A stretch of 52,021 nucleotides of DNA from contig DAIMGT010000019.1 of the NCBI GenBank assembly GCA_036723735.1, forward strand, positions 1 through 52,021, in the 5' to 3' direction. The stretch comes from UBA4656 sp002405525 (GTDB lineage Bacteria > Pseudomonadota > Gammaproteobacteria > Xanthomonadales > Ahniellaceae). How positions within the stretch are numbered: the first letter of the stretch is position 1; the number at the start of each line of letters is the position of its first letter. Positions 41,173-50,325 of the stretch are shown piece by piece. Both the position numbers and the translations under genes were made by a program. Below the pieces are notes generated by a model. It saw nothing but the letters and a program-made list of their open reading frames with translations, did not search any database and was not told the DNA's origin.

Positions 41173-42734
41173 GCGGCTGGGTGCCCGACAGTCGCGGTGC
41201 GGCGCGGCGGATCACCGCGCTGGCGCTGTGCGCCCTGCTCGCCGCCTGCGCCGGCGCGCCGCTGCCGCGCGGCGAGCCGTCGAGCGCCCTCGCGCCCGGT
41301 CGCGAGAGCGCGCTGGACGCGACCGTCGCCGGCCTCGCGCTGGCGCCCGGCGCCAGCGCCTACCGCCTGGTCGCCGGCGCCGAGGACGCCTTCGCCCTGC
41401 GCATGCGCAGCGCGGCGCTCGCTGCGCGTAGCCTCGACGTGCAGTACTACATGTGGCACGACGACCTTACTGGCCGCCTGCTGGCGGGCGAACTGCTCGC
41501 CGCCGCAGACCGCGGGGTGCGCGTGCGGGTCCTGGTCGACGACTTCTACGCGCGCGGGCTGGACGAGGCGCTGGCCAACGTCGACGCGCATCCGCTGCTC
41601 GAGATCCGGGTGTTCAACCCCTTCCGCTCGCGCGCCTCGGTGCTCGGCAATGCCTGGGAGTTCATCGCCACCGGCGGGCGCGGCAACCACCGCATGCACA
41701 ACAAACTGTGGATCGCGGATTCGCGGCTGGCGATCGTCGGCGGGCGCAACATCGGCGACGAGTACTTCGGCGCGCACCGCGAGTTCAACTTCGGCGATCT
41801 CGGCGTGCTGCTGGCGGGAGAAGCGGCGGTCGATGCGTCGATGCAGTTCGACGAGTACTGGAACAGCGAATCCGCCGTGCCGCTGTCGGCCTTTGCGCGC
41901 GCCGCCGCGCCGGATGCCGCGCTGGAGACGGCGCGCTCCGCGTTCGCCGCCCACCGCGCCGCCGCCGCCGGCAGCGACTACGCCGCGCGCATCCTGCGCC
42001 TGCGCGACGAAGGCGCGCTGGGGCTCGGGCTCGACGCGCTGCGCCGCGGTGGCGCGGTGCGGGTGCTGGCCGACGATCCGCGCAAGGCGCAGGGCGGCGA
42101 CGGGCCGCTGCGGATGCTGGAGGAGATGCGCGCGCTGCTCGGGCGTGCGCGCGCTGAGGCGATCGTGGTCTCGCCCTATTTCGTGCCGATGCGCAGCGGC
42201 ACCGACGGGCTGCTGGGCCTGCGCGAACGCGGCGTGTCGGTCGCGGTGCTGACCAACTCGCTGGCAGCCAACGACGTGGCCGCCGTGCACGGCGGCTACA
42301 GCCGCTGGCGCAGGCCGCTGCTGCGCGGCGGAGTGATGGTCCACGAACTCAAGCCCCTGCCCGGCAGCGGCGGTGGCGACGTCGACGGCCGCATCGGGTC
42401 GTCGCGCGCCAGCCTGCACACCAAGGCGGTGATCGTGGACCGCCGGTTGGCTTTCGTCGGTTCTTTCAACATGGACCCGCGCTCGGCGCGCCTCAACACG
42501 GAGTCCGGCGTGCTCATCGAGGACCCCGCGTTCGCCGCCGAGGTGCGAGCGCACTACGAGCAGGCCATTGCGCAGGAACGCAGCTGGCAGGTCCGGCTGG
42601 TGGACGGCCGCCTGCGCTGGTACGACGTGATCGACGGCCGCGAGGTCCAGGTCGCCGCCGAGCCGGGCGCGGACTTCTCGCGCCGCTTCACCGCCTTGCT
42701 GTTTCGCCTGCTGCCGCTGGACGCGCAACTCTAG
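41169..42734 (+). CDS. Phospholipase-D/cardiolipin-synthase-like lipoprotein
   Basis: 521 residues with two complete HKD motifs: MHNKLWIADSRLAIVGGRN (H177, K179, D184) and LHTKAVIVDRRLAFVGSFN (H417, K419, D424), the ClsC/YmdC-like pattern. The signal peptide ends in lipobox LLAAC (C27), so it is lipid-anchored outside the cytoplasm. It may exchange or hydrolyse phospholipid head groups. The family-typical end (FRLLPLDAQL) is followed at once by TAG, which is the start of repeat copy D, so the stop codon belongs to the mobile-like element. A decayed paralogue lies at 32013-32766. Confidence 0.9.
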   Translation: MSGWVPDSRGAARRITALALCALLAACAGAPLPRGEPSSALAPGRESALDATVAGLALAPGASAYRLVAGAEDAFALRMRSAALAARSLDVQYYMWHDDLTGRLLAGELLAAADRGVRVRVLVDDFYARGLDEALANVDAHPLLEIRVFNPFRSRASVLGNAWEFIATGGRGNHRMHNKLWIADSRLAIVGGRNIGDEYFGAHREFNFGDLGVLLAGEAAVDASMQFDEYWNSESAVPLSAFARAAAPDAALETARSAFAAHRAAAAGSDYAARILRLRDEGALGLGLDALRRGGAVRVLADDPRKAQGGDGPLRMLEEMRALLGRARAEAIVVSPYFVPMRSGTDGLLGLRERGVSVAVLTNSLAANDVAAVHGGYSRWRRPLLRGGVMVHELKPLPGSGGGDVDGRIGSSRASLHTKAVIVDRRLAFVGSFNMDPRSARLNTESGVLIEDPAFAAEVRAHYEQAIAQERSWQVRLVDGRLRWYDVIDGREVQVAAEPGADFSRRFTALLFRLLPLDAQL

Positions 42735-42852
42735 CAGGATGTCGAGAAAGTGCTTTCCTGCAACCCGCGACGAATCAACCGCCGACGCGATCGATTCACG
42801 CGCGCGGCATCCGTGCCGCGCGCCAGCAGGGTGTTTCTCAACGCCCTGCTGG
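42731..42852 (+). repeat. Structured dispersed element, copy D
   Basis: 122 bp, the shortest copy, with about 30 bp missing in the centre compared with A-C. Starts CTAGCAGGATGTCGAGAAAG; contains the perfect stem GCGCGCGGCA-tccg-TGCCGCGCGC; ends GCAGGGTGTT-tctc-AACGCCCTGC. Its first CTAG supplies the stop codon of the phospholipase-D gene. Confidence 0.85.
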
Positions 42853-42995
42853 CGAACCGCGCGGACATCTCCCGGGTCGCGTGTCCCGGACCTGCCGGCC
42901 GTTCCGGTCGTCGATCGGCGTCCCGCCGCGCTCGCGCTCCGCGGTACGCCGTGCGGGGCGCTAACATCGGCGCCTTCGTTCCGACGTCGTCCTGC

Positions 42996-45239
42996 ATGCG
43001 TCCGACCCCGATCCGCCTTGTCTGTCTTTGCCTGCCGCTTCTCGCCGCGGTCCTGCTGCCCGTGCGAGCCTCGTGGGCGTCCGACTCGGCCGGCGAGCGG
43101 CCGCGCTGCATCGGCCTGGTGCTCGGCGGCGGGGGTGCCCGCGGTGCCGCCCACATCGGCGTGCTCAAGGTGCTCGAGCGCGAGCGCGTGCCGGTGTGCC
43201 GGATCGCCGGCACCAGCATGGGCGCCATCGTCGGCGGGCTCTACGCGGCCGGCTACTCCGCGACCGAGATCGAGGCCGTGCTGTCGGCGATCGACTGGAG
43301 GGACATCCTCGCCGATGATCCGCCGCGCACCGACTTCCCCATGCGGCGCAAGAACGACACCCTGCGCTACCTGCTGGATTTCCGCTTCGGGTTGCGCGAC
43401 GGCGCGATCCAGCTGCCGCGCGGCGTGATCCAGGGCCAGAAGCTGCTGACTCTGCTGCGCCGCCTGACCCTGCACACCTGGAGCACCGAGTCGTTTGACG
43501 ACCTGTCGATCCCGTTCCGCGCGGTGGCCACCGACATCGCCACCGGCGAGGCGGTGGTGTTCGGCCGCGGCGACCTCGCGCTCGCGATCCGCGGCAGCAT
43601 GTCGGTGCCGGCCGCGTTCGCGCCGATCCGGGTCGATGGCCGGCTGCTGGTCGACGGCGGCATCGTCAACAACGTCCCGGTCGACGTGGTCAAGGCGATG
43701 GGCGCCGACCGCGTCATCGCGGTCGACGTCGGCGCGCCGCTGCTCAAGGACAGCGAACTGACCTCGCCGTTCTCGATCACCATGCAGATGCTCGACGTAC
43801 TGATGAAGCAGCGCACCGCGCAGGTGATGGCGGCCATGGATCCGCGCGACGTCAGGATCGTGCCCGATCTCGGCGGCATCGGCAGCGCGTCGTTCGACCG
43901 CGCGGTCGAAGCGAGCGCGCCCGGCGAGGCAGCGGCAACCGGCGTGCTGGCGCGCCTGCGCGAACTGTCGGTCGGCGAGGCGGAGTGGGACGCGCTGGTC
44001 GCGTCGCGCCGTCGCGCCGAGTTCGATCCCCCACTGGTCGAGTTCCTCGACGTGGTGGCCCGGCGCAGCAAGACTGCGGGCTACGTGGCGCGTGAACTGG
44101 AGGGCTTCGAGGGCGAGCCGCTGGACGCGCTCGCACTGGAGCGGCGCGTCAATGCCGTCTACGGCCAGGGCAACTACGAGCGCATCTCGTGGAAACTGGT
44201 CGACAAGGAGGGCCGTACCGGGGTCGAGGTGCTGCCGGTCGACAAGGGCTGGGGGCCGAACTTCCTGACCTTCGGCCTGCAGGTGAGCGACGACTTCGAG
44301 GGGCGCAATTCCTACCAGTTGGGTGTCGAGTACACGATGACCGGCCTCAACCGCTGGGGCGGCGAATGGCGCACGCGGGCGGAGATCGGCCGCCTCACCG
44401 GACTGCGCACCGAGTTCTTCCAGCCCGGCGGCGATCGCGGTCAGTTCTTCGGCACCGGTTTCGTCGAGTACCGGGCTTTCGACCAGGACATCCGCGTCCT
44501 CGACACCCTGCTCGCGGACTACCGCGTGCGGCGCGCGGTGGCCGGGATCGACGTCGGATGGGAGCCGACGCTGGCGATGCGCGCCTACACCGGCCTGTTC
44601 CGTTCGCACAGCCTGGCGAGTCGGCGCGTCGGCACGCCCGGCCTGTTTCCGGACCTTGATGAGCCCTCGGGAGGGGTGCGGCTGGGCTTCATCCGCGACA
44701 CTCTCGACGACGCGGACTTTCCGTCCACCGGCGGGCGCACCGACGCCCTGCTGCTCGTCACGCGGGACGCGTTGGGAGCCGACGGCGAGGGCGAAGTCTT
44801 CGATCTGTCCTGGGACCATGCGACCTCGTTCGGCGCCAACCGCCTGCTGTTCGGGACCCGGCTGCACACCACCTGGGGAGCGCCCTCGCAGTTCGATGGC
44901 CTTGCTACCCTCGGCGGCTTCACCAACCTGTCTGGTTTCGGCGAGCGCGAACTGCTGGATCAACACGCGGCGCTGTTCCGCGGCGTCTATTACCGCCGTC
45001 TCGGCGACGAGGGCCGTCTGTTCTCGGTGCCGGCCTACGTCGGTGGCAGCCTCGAAGCCGGCAACGTGTTCGAGCGCCGCGATGACCTGCTCGACCTCGA
45101 GGACCTGGTGCTGGCCGGCAGCCTTTTCGTGGGCGTCGATTCGCCGTTCGGCCCGCTGTTCCTCGGATACGGGCGCAACGATCGGGGCGATGCCTCGGTC
45201 TATCTCACCTTCGGCTCGCTGCTGCGGCCGCGACTTTAG
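42996..45239 (+). CDS. Patatin-like phospholipase with outer-membrane barrel (PlpD type)
   Basis: 747 residues: signal peptide (about 1-29), patatin domain with oxyanion motif GGGGARG (44-50), nucleophile GTSMG (S74) and catalytic Asp in VDGGIVNN (D220), then a POTRA-like segment and a C-terminal beta-barrel from about residue 420 (QVSDDFEGRNSYQLGVEYTM onwards) ending LFLGYGRNDRGDASVYLTFG and SLLRPRL. This matches type Vd autotransporters such as Pseudomonas PlpD, which display a lipase at the surface. ATG at 42996 gives the signal peptide. It heads a four-gene operon. Confidence 0.92.
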   Translation: MRPTPIRLVCLCLPLLAAVLLPVRASWASDSAGERPRCIGLVLGGGGARGAAHIGVLKVLERERVPVCRIAGTSMGAIVGGLYAAGYSATEIEAVLSAIDWRDILADDPPRTDFPMRRKNDTLRYLLDFRFGLRDGAIQLPRGVIQGQKLLTLLRRLTLHTWSTESFDDLSIPFRAVATDIATGEAVVFGRGDLALAIRGSMSVPAAFAPIRVDGRLLVDGGIVNNVPVDVVKAMGADRVIAVDVGAPLLKDSELTSPFSITMQMLDVLMKQRTAQVMAAMDPRDVRIVPDLGGIGSASFDRAVEASAPGEAAATGVLARLRELSVGEAEWDALVASRRRAEFDPPLVEFLDVVARRSKTAGYVARELEGFEGEPLDALALERRVNAVYGQGNYERISWKLVDKEGRTGVEVLPVDKGWGPNFLTFGLQVSDDFEGRNSYQLGVEYTMTGLNRWGGEWRTRAEIGRLTGLRTEFFQPGGDRGQFFGTGFVEYRAFDQDIRVLDTLLADYRVRRAVAGIDVGWEPTLAMRAYTGLFRSHSLASRRVGTPGLFPDLDEPSGGVRLGFIRDTLDDADFPSTGGRTDALLLVTRDALGADGEGEVFDLSWDHATSFGANRLLFGTRLHTTWGAPSQFDGLATLGGFTNLSGFGERELLDQHAALFRGVYYRRLGDEGRLFSVPAYVGGSLEAGNVFERRDDLLDLEDLVLAGSLFVGVDSPFGPLFLGYGRNDRGDASVYLTFGSLLRPRL

Positions 45240-45251
45240 GAGTCGACCCCC

Positions 45252-46535
45252 GTGCTTCGATCGCGCCCTCTCCTCGTCCTGTCGCTGTTCCTGGCCGGCG
45301 CCCTCCCGGCCGCCGCGCAAGCCGTCGAAGCGGAACCGATCCTTCCGGCGTCCCGCCTCGTCGCGCCCGGCACGCCGCTGTCCGGCCCCGGCTGGCGGGT
45401 CGCCAGCCCGGTCGCGGTGCGCGGCTACCTCGGTCAGTTCGAACTGTCCACGCCGCAGGGTGCGATCGACGTCCAGGGGCGCGAGCTGCTCGCGATCCGC
45501 ATCGCCGAGGTTCCGGCGCTGGCGCGGCTGGAGGAGGTGAGCCGCGGCGAGGTGTTCGCCGAGTCGATCGCCGACTCCGCCAAGGCCACGGGGCGCGCCG
45601 TGGTGCGCGTGGTCACCAACCCGGCGGAGACCGTCAAGGGCATCCCGGCCGGCATCGGCCGCCTGCTTCAGCGCACCGCGCGGAAGGTGCGCCAGGTTGC
45701 AGTCGCCGTCGGTGACGCCGCGCAGCGCGAGCGCGACGGCGGTGGCGATGGTGATGGTGATGGTGATGGCGGCGACTCCGCGGCCAAGGTGCGCGACTTC
45801 GCGACCGAGATCGCCGGCGTGAACAAGGCGCGCCGTGCGATCGCCAAGGCGATGGGCATCGATCCCTACACCAGCAATCCGCTGCTGCAGGGTCGGCTGG
45901 AGGACCTCGCGTGGGCTTCGGTTGCCGGCGGCCTGTCGATGGACCTCGCGCTGGGCGCGGTCGGCGGGCTGGCCGCCGATGTGCTGTCCACCAGCGGCCG
46001 CCTCGACGACCTGGTGTGGGACCTGCCACCGGAGGACATCCGTCGCCGGCTGGAGAAGGACCTGGTCGATCGCGGCGCGCAGCCGCTGGTCGCGCGCGAC
46101 TTCCTGCGCAATGGCGCGTTCACGCCCACCCTGCAGTTGGCCTTTGTCGGCGCGCTGCGCGATCTCGGGCGCCCACGCGGCGAGGCCGAGGTGCTCGACC
46201 TCGCCATCGGCGTGCGCGACGAGGTGCATGCCCGTTTCCTCGTCCAGCAGCTGCGCATGCTGGCGCGGCATGCGGACGGCAGCGACCCGGTGGTGGCGCT
46301 GGAGGCGCTGGAGGCCTCGATCGCGGCCACCACGCGTCGCGGTACGCGCTTGGTCGCACTGCCCGTCGATCATCTTTCGTGGACCGAGCAGGTTGAAACC
46401 GGCGCCGCATCGCGGCGGGGCAAGGGCGTGGCCCGCCTGGTGGTCGCGGGAACGGTATCGCCCATGGCACAACGGCAGCTCGCTGCGGCCGGGTGGACGG
46501 TGACCGATGGCGTCGGCCTCGTCTTCGTCCCATGA
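45252..46535 (+). CDS. Exported protein of unknown function
   Basis: 427 residues, GTG start 12 bp after the patatin stop with GGAG at 45239-45242. The signal peptide ends near PAAAQA. The rest is mostly helical without membrane segments, with the low-complexity insert GGGDGDGDGDGGD (about 162-174) encoded by a GATGGT hexanucleotide run. I recognise no domain. Close coupling to the patatin barrel gene suggests a shared envelope function, perhaps as a chaperone or partner of the autotransporter, but that is inference from position only. Confidence 0.75.
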   Translation: MLRSRPLLVLSLFLAGALPAAAQAVEAEPILPASRLVAPGTPLSGPGWRVASPVAVRGYLGQFELSTPQGAIDVQGRELLAIRIAEVPALARLEEVSRGEVFAESIADSAKATGRAVVRVVTNPAETVKGIPAGIGRLLQRTARKVRQVAVAVGDAAQRERDGGGDGDGDGDGGDSAAKVRDFATEIAGVNKARRAIAKAMGIDPYTSNPLLQGRLEDLAWASVAGGLSMDLALGAVGGLAADVLSTSGRLDDLVWDLPPEDIRRRLEKDLVDRGAQPLVARDFLRNGAFTPTLQLAFVGALRDLGRPRGEAEVLDLAIGVRDEVHARFLVQQLRMLARHADGSDPVVALEALEASIAATTRRGTRLVALPVDHLSWTEQVETGAASRRGKGVARLVVAGTVSPMAQRQLAAAGWTVTDGVGLVFVP

Positions 46536-46593
46536 TCGTGCCGTGCCCCATGGGCGCCCATCCCTGATCCGGCAGCGCCCCGGAGCGCATCGC

Positions 46594-47211
46594 ATGACCA
46601 GACCTTTCCAAATTGCCACGCTGACAGCGCTCGCGCTGCTGCTCGTCGCCTGCGCCAGCACCGGGCCGACCGTATCCAGCATTGCCGAGCCGGACTTCGC
46701 GCCGCGCGCCGGCGCGACCTACGCCTGGCAGCCCGTGCAGCGCACCCGGCCGGAGGAGATCGACCCGCGGGTCGACAACGACATCGTGCGCGGGCGTATC
46801 GAACGCGGGCTGCATCGCGCTTTCGATGCCAAGGGCTGGCGCAGCGCCGATGCCGCGGGCGCCGACTACCTGCTGAGTTTCCGCGTCGGCGTTCGTGATC
46901 GCAGCGAAACGCGCACCGAGCTGCGCGATCCGAATCCCTTCCCCGACACGCGAATCGTCTGCGGCAGGCGGGGCTGCATGCCGATCTCGGTCTGGGGCTG
47001 GTATGGCCCGCCGGTGGCCACCACGCGCACCATCGAGTACGTCGAGGGCGGCGTGATGATCGACCTCGTCGAGCGCGCGACCGGCCGGCTGGTCTGGCGC
47101 AGCACCATCGCTGACCGCCTCGTGCGCCCGCGAATGCCATCGCAGGAGGAAACGGACGCCGCGATGGCGCGTGCGGTCGCGGACCTGCCGATGGTCGGTC
47201 AGGCGCCGTGA
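46594..47211 (+). CDS. DUF4136 lipoprotein
   Basis: 205 residues: signal peptide with lipobox LLVAC, then a DUF4136 domain (FAPRAGATYAWQPV near the mature start; IEYVEGGVMIDLVERATGRLVWRS near the end), a common periplasmic lipoprotein family of unknown function. Third gene of the patatin operon, 58 bp after the previous stop. Confidence 0.88.
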   Translation: MTRPFQIATLTALALLLVACASTGPTVSSIAEPDFAPRAGATYAWQPVQRTRPEEIDPRVDNDIVRGRIERGLHRAFDAKGWRSADAAGADYLLSFRVGVRDRSETRTELRDPNPFPDTRIVCGRRGCMPISVWGWYGPPVATTRTIEYVEGGVMIDLVERATGRLVWRSTIADRLVRPRMPSQEETDAAMARAVADLPMVGQAP

Positions 47212-47266
47212 CCCGGTCGCTGCGTCAGCGCAGCATGAGCGGGTGCGTTTCGACTTCGGAATCGCG

Positions 47267-48766
47267 ATGACCGGCGCCGACGCCGCGCCGGGCCGCCCGG
47301 GTCGGCTCGGGTCTCGAGTGTGGAAGGGACTTGCGGGCCTCGCCGGTGCGCTGGCCCTGGTCGCGCTCGGATTCGGCCTGGTCGCCCGCGGCCACGCCGA
47401 CTTGCGGCCCTGGCATCAGGTGGTGCCGCAGGGCGAGCCGGCCGCGGCGGAGCTCGATGCCGGCATGAACCTCGCGACCTGGCTCGCGCGCGAGGACGCG
47501 GTGCTGCGGGATGCTCGCACGCGGGTCGAAGCGGCGCTGCGCGGCGATGAAGGGCCGAGCAGCCGCTACGCGCCCGGGGCGCCGGTCAACCCGGGGGGCT
47601 ACGAGCGCGACTGGAACCGCACGTTCGAACTCGCCGCGGCCTCGCCGAAGGGGCTGGTGCTGCTGCTGCATGGCATGACCGACGGTCCCTACAGTCTGCG
47701 CACGCTCGGCGCACGACTGCATGCAGAAGGCTTCCATGTGCTCGCGCTGCGCCTGCAGGGCCACGGCACCACGCCCGCAGCCCTGCTGGACGCGCGCTGG
47801 GAGGACTGGGCCGCGGCGTCGCGTCTGGGCATGCGTCACCTGCGCGCGGTCGGTGGCGGGAACCTGCCCCTGGTGGTGGTGGGCTACTCCACCGGCGCGG
47901 CACTCGCCGTGCAGCATCACCTCGCTGCGCTCGACGACCCCGCGCTGCCGCGCGCCGACCGGCTGGTCCTGCTTTCGCCCCTGCTCGGGCTCACCCGCGG
48001 CGCCGGCTTCGCGCCGCTGGTTTCCGCGCTCGACCGCGTGCCGGGTTTCGAGAAGGCCGCCTGGCTCGACGTGCTGCCGGAGTACAACCCGTTCAAATAC
48101 AACTCCTTCCCGGTCAACGGCGGCTGGCAATCGCACCGCTTGGTGCGCGCGGTGGCCGACGGCCTCGCGCGCGCGAAGCGGACCGGCACGATCGACCGCC
48201 TGCCGCCGATCCTCACCTTCCATTCCGTGCTCGACACCACGGTGCGCAGCGACGCGGTGGTCCGCATGCTGTACGGGGCGCTGCCCGCCAATGGAAGCGA
48301 GCTGGTGATGTACGACGTCAACCGCTGGAACGCCTTCACACCGCTGTTCCGTCCCGGGCAGCTCGACAGCGTGCGCAGGCTGTTCACCGCGGGGCCGCGC
48401 GCGTACACCCTGCGGGTGGTGAGCAACCGCGATCCCGGCACGCGCGATGCGGTCGAGATCTCCGTTGCGCCGGGTGCCGAAGCGCGCGCCCGGCGCGAGC
48501 TGGGGCTGGCCTTCCCACCGGAGGTCTTCTCGCTGTCGCACACCGCGATTCCCTTCCCCTGCAGCGATCCGCTGTACGGCATCGCGCCGCGCACCGACGA
48601 GGACTTCGGCGTGCGCCTCGGCACGCTGGCTCTGCGCGGCGAGCGCCACGCCCTGCAGGTGCCGATGGAGCAACTGGCGCGGCTCAACTGCAATCCGTTC
48701 TTCGACGACCTGGCCGAACGCACCGTGGCATGGGTTGCCGGTGCCGGCCGGCGCGCGGGTCCCTGA
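47267..48766 (+). CDS. Membrane-anchored alpha/beta hydrolase
   Basis: 499 residues. One N-terminal membrane helix (about 22-41) precedes an alpha/beta-hydrolase fold: LLLHGMTDGPYSLRTLG (oxyanion region, about 128), LRLQGHGTTPAAL, nucleophile elbow GYSTG (S208) and late catalytic residues in FHSVLDTTV and SLSHTAIPFP. This resembles bacterial lysophospholipase/carboxylesterase-like proteins, here facing the periplasm. Last gene of the operon with the patatin lipase, which suggests joint lipid or ester turnover in the envelope. Confidence 0.85.
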   Translation: MTGADAAPGRPGRLGSRVWKGLAGLAGALALVALGFGLVARGHADLRPWHQVVPQGEPAAAELDAGMNLATWLAREDAVLRDARTRVEAALRGDEGPSSRYAPGAPVNPGGYERDWNRTFELAAASPKGLVLLLHGMTDGPYSLRTLGARLHAEGFHVLALRLQGHGTTPAALLDARWEDWAAASRLGMRHLRAVGGGNLPLVVVGYSTGAALAVQHHLAALDDPALPRADRLVLLSPLLGLTRGAGFAPLVSALDRVPGFEKAAWLDVLPEYNPFKYNSFPVNGGWQSHRLVRAVADGLARAKRTGTIDRLPPILTFHSVLDTTVRSDAVVRMLYGALPANGSELVMYDVNRWNAFTPLFRPGQLDSVRRLFTAGPRAYTLRVVSNRDPGTRDAVEISVAPGAEARARRELGLAFPPEVFSLSHTAIPFPCSDPLYGIAPRTDEDFGVRLGTLALRGERHALQVPMEQLARLNCNPFFDDLAERTVAWVAGAGRRAGP

Positions 48767-48979
48767 TCGCGCTGCCTTGACGCTGCGATCGGCCCCGCGG
48801 TGTGACGGTCCGCGTCGCGCCGGAGCGGTCGCGCCCCGGCCCGCGATCCGCCAGGGTCGCCGCGCCCCGGCGCGCCGCCTATGGATACTTCGGGCGCCGG
48901 TGCCTACCATGAAGCGCCGGCGGCTTCGCCGGCCGTAGGGGCCGCACGCTTGCCGGCCCGTCGTCGCGGAGGATCCACC

Positions 48980-49423
48980 ATGCGCATCGCCACCCTTTCC
49001 CTGTTCGGCCTGCTGGCCCTGTGGCTGTCGGGCCTCGGCTTCAGTCCTGCCGTCGAGGCGCGCGGCTACCGCTGCGGCCAGTGCGGGACCGTCGTGGACG
49101 TCGATCGCATCTGGTACGAACGCCGGCGCGACAGCGGCCGCGAAGGCGCCGTACTGGGTGCGATCATCGGCGGCGCGATCGGCAACCAGGCCGGCCGCGG
49201 TGACGGCCGCACCGCGTCCACCATCGCCGGCGCGGTGGTCGGCGGCCTGATCGGCCGCGAGGTCGACCGCAACGACGGCCGCGGTCGCGGCGAAACCGGC
49301 CTGCGCTTGACCATCCGCATGGACCGCGGGTTTGAGCAGACGGTGGAGATCCACGGCGACATGCGCATTTACCGCGGCGATCGCGTGCGGGTGCGCAACG
49401 GGCGTGTCGACCTGATCGACTGA
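48980..49423 (+). CDS. Glycine-zipper 2TM (17-kDa antigen-like) protein
   Basis: 147 residues: signal peptide ending AVEARG, a CGQC pair, then the glycine-zipper GAVLGAIIGGAIGNQAGRGD plus IAGAVVGGLIGREVDR (about 57-100), and a C-terminal beta domain with DRVRVRNGRVDLID. This is the SlyB/Rickettsia 17-kDa antigen type of envelope protein, but here without a lipobox. GGAGG sits before the ATG. Transcribed alone. Confidence 0.85.
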   Translation: MRIATLSLFGLLALWLSGLGFSPAVEARGYRCGQCGTVVDVDRIWYERRRDSGREGAVLGAIIGGAIGNQAGRGDGRTASTIAGAVVGGLIGREVDRNDGRGRGETGLRLTIRMDRGFEQTVEIHGDMRIYRGDRVRVRNGRVDLID

Positions 49424-49631
49424 GCCGGCGGTGGCGGGCGCACCCGCGCGTCGCCTCGCGCGCCTGCCGACGCGTCGTCCCCGCCGTCTGCGGTGGCGCT
49501 CGCGCCGAGACGATGTGAACCCTGCGGACCAGAGGAAGCGCACGCCGTTCGACATGCACGTGCAGGAGTGCGCTCGCGCGCGAACACGCTCGCGGCGCCC
49601 GCCGATGGCGGGGTCCAGCGCGGTGCCCCGG

Positions 49632-50252
49632 TCACCGCCCGCAGTGCGCGCGCAGCGCTTCGCGCAGGCCGTCAGCCTCGCGCTCCAGCGCTTCCCGCTC
49701 GCCGAAGAAGCTGCTGCGCGATCCGCGCCGCGCGTCATCGAAGGCCTGCCGCCAGTGCGCGCACAAGGACGCGCGGTCCATGGGTTCGCAGCGATCCTGC
49801 ACCCGCACGTAGGCGCCGCCCACGGACCGGTCCCAGGCTTCGCGCGCCGGCGTGCGCGGCAGGTTGCTGGCGGTGCTGGTCGCGCCGACCACCCAGGCCG
49901 GCACGTAGCGCGGCGGCGGCGCGCGGTCGGCGGAGACATAGGCCTCGCCGTTTTCGCGCACGCACCGGTAGCGCTGAGGAAGCGGCGGCGCGGGTGGCCT
50001 GGCATCGACATCCGCTCCGGACGGCGCCGGCGCCTGCGTCGCAGCCGCGCCCGCCAGGTCCGGCGCGTACGGCACGGACGGCGGCCCGTCGATCGGCGGC
50101 AGCGGCAGGGACTCCACCGGGCAGGGCGGGTCCTGGTAGGCGATCCGCCCGTCGGCATCGCGGCACTTGTGGATCGCCTGCGCGTGCGCGGCGCCCGCCG
50201 CCAGGACCAGCATCAGGATCAGCGACAGGGCAGGCAGGGCACGCGCGGCCAT
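49632..50252 (-). CDS. Exported DUF4124-like protein
   Basis: 206 residues: signal peptide (to AHAQA), then IHKCRDADGRIAYQDPPCP, a typical DUF4124 start, a Pro/Ala linker, a second Cys-containing segment YRCVRENGEAYVSADRAPPP that repeats the same pattern, and a charged helical C-terminus ending in Cys. Function unknown, periplasmic. It is divergent from the restriction-modification gene with 73 bp between starts. Confidence 0.75.
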   Translation of the reverse strand: MAARALPALSLILMLVLAAGAAHAQAIHKCRDADGRIAYQDPPCPVESLPLPPIDGPPSVPYAPDLAGAAATQAPAPSGADVDARPPAPPLPQRYRCVRENGEAYVSADRAPPPRYVPAWVVGATSTASNLPRTPAREAWDRSVGGAYVRVQDRCEPMDRASLCAHWRQAFDDARRGSRSSFFGEREALEREADGLREALRAHCGR

Positions 50253-50325
50253 GCGCTATCCTCCCACGGCCTGCGGGCGTATGACGGACGCCCCACGGAC
50301 GGCACGAGCAACACAGAGGATCGCC

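Noticed and set aside
46548..46559. ATGGGCGCCCAT palindrome before the DUF4136 gene as a fourth operator site.
   Set aside because: Arm order and spacing differ from CTRCCCA-N3-TGGGYAG, and it lies inside an operon.
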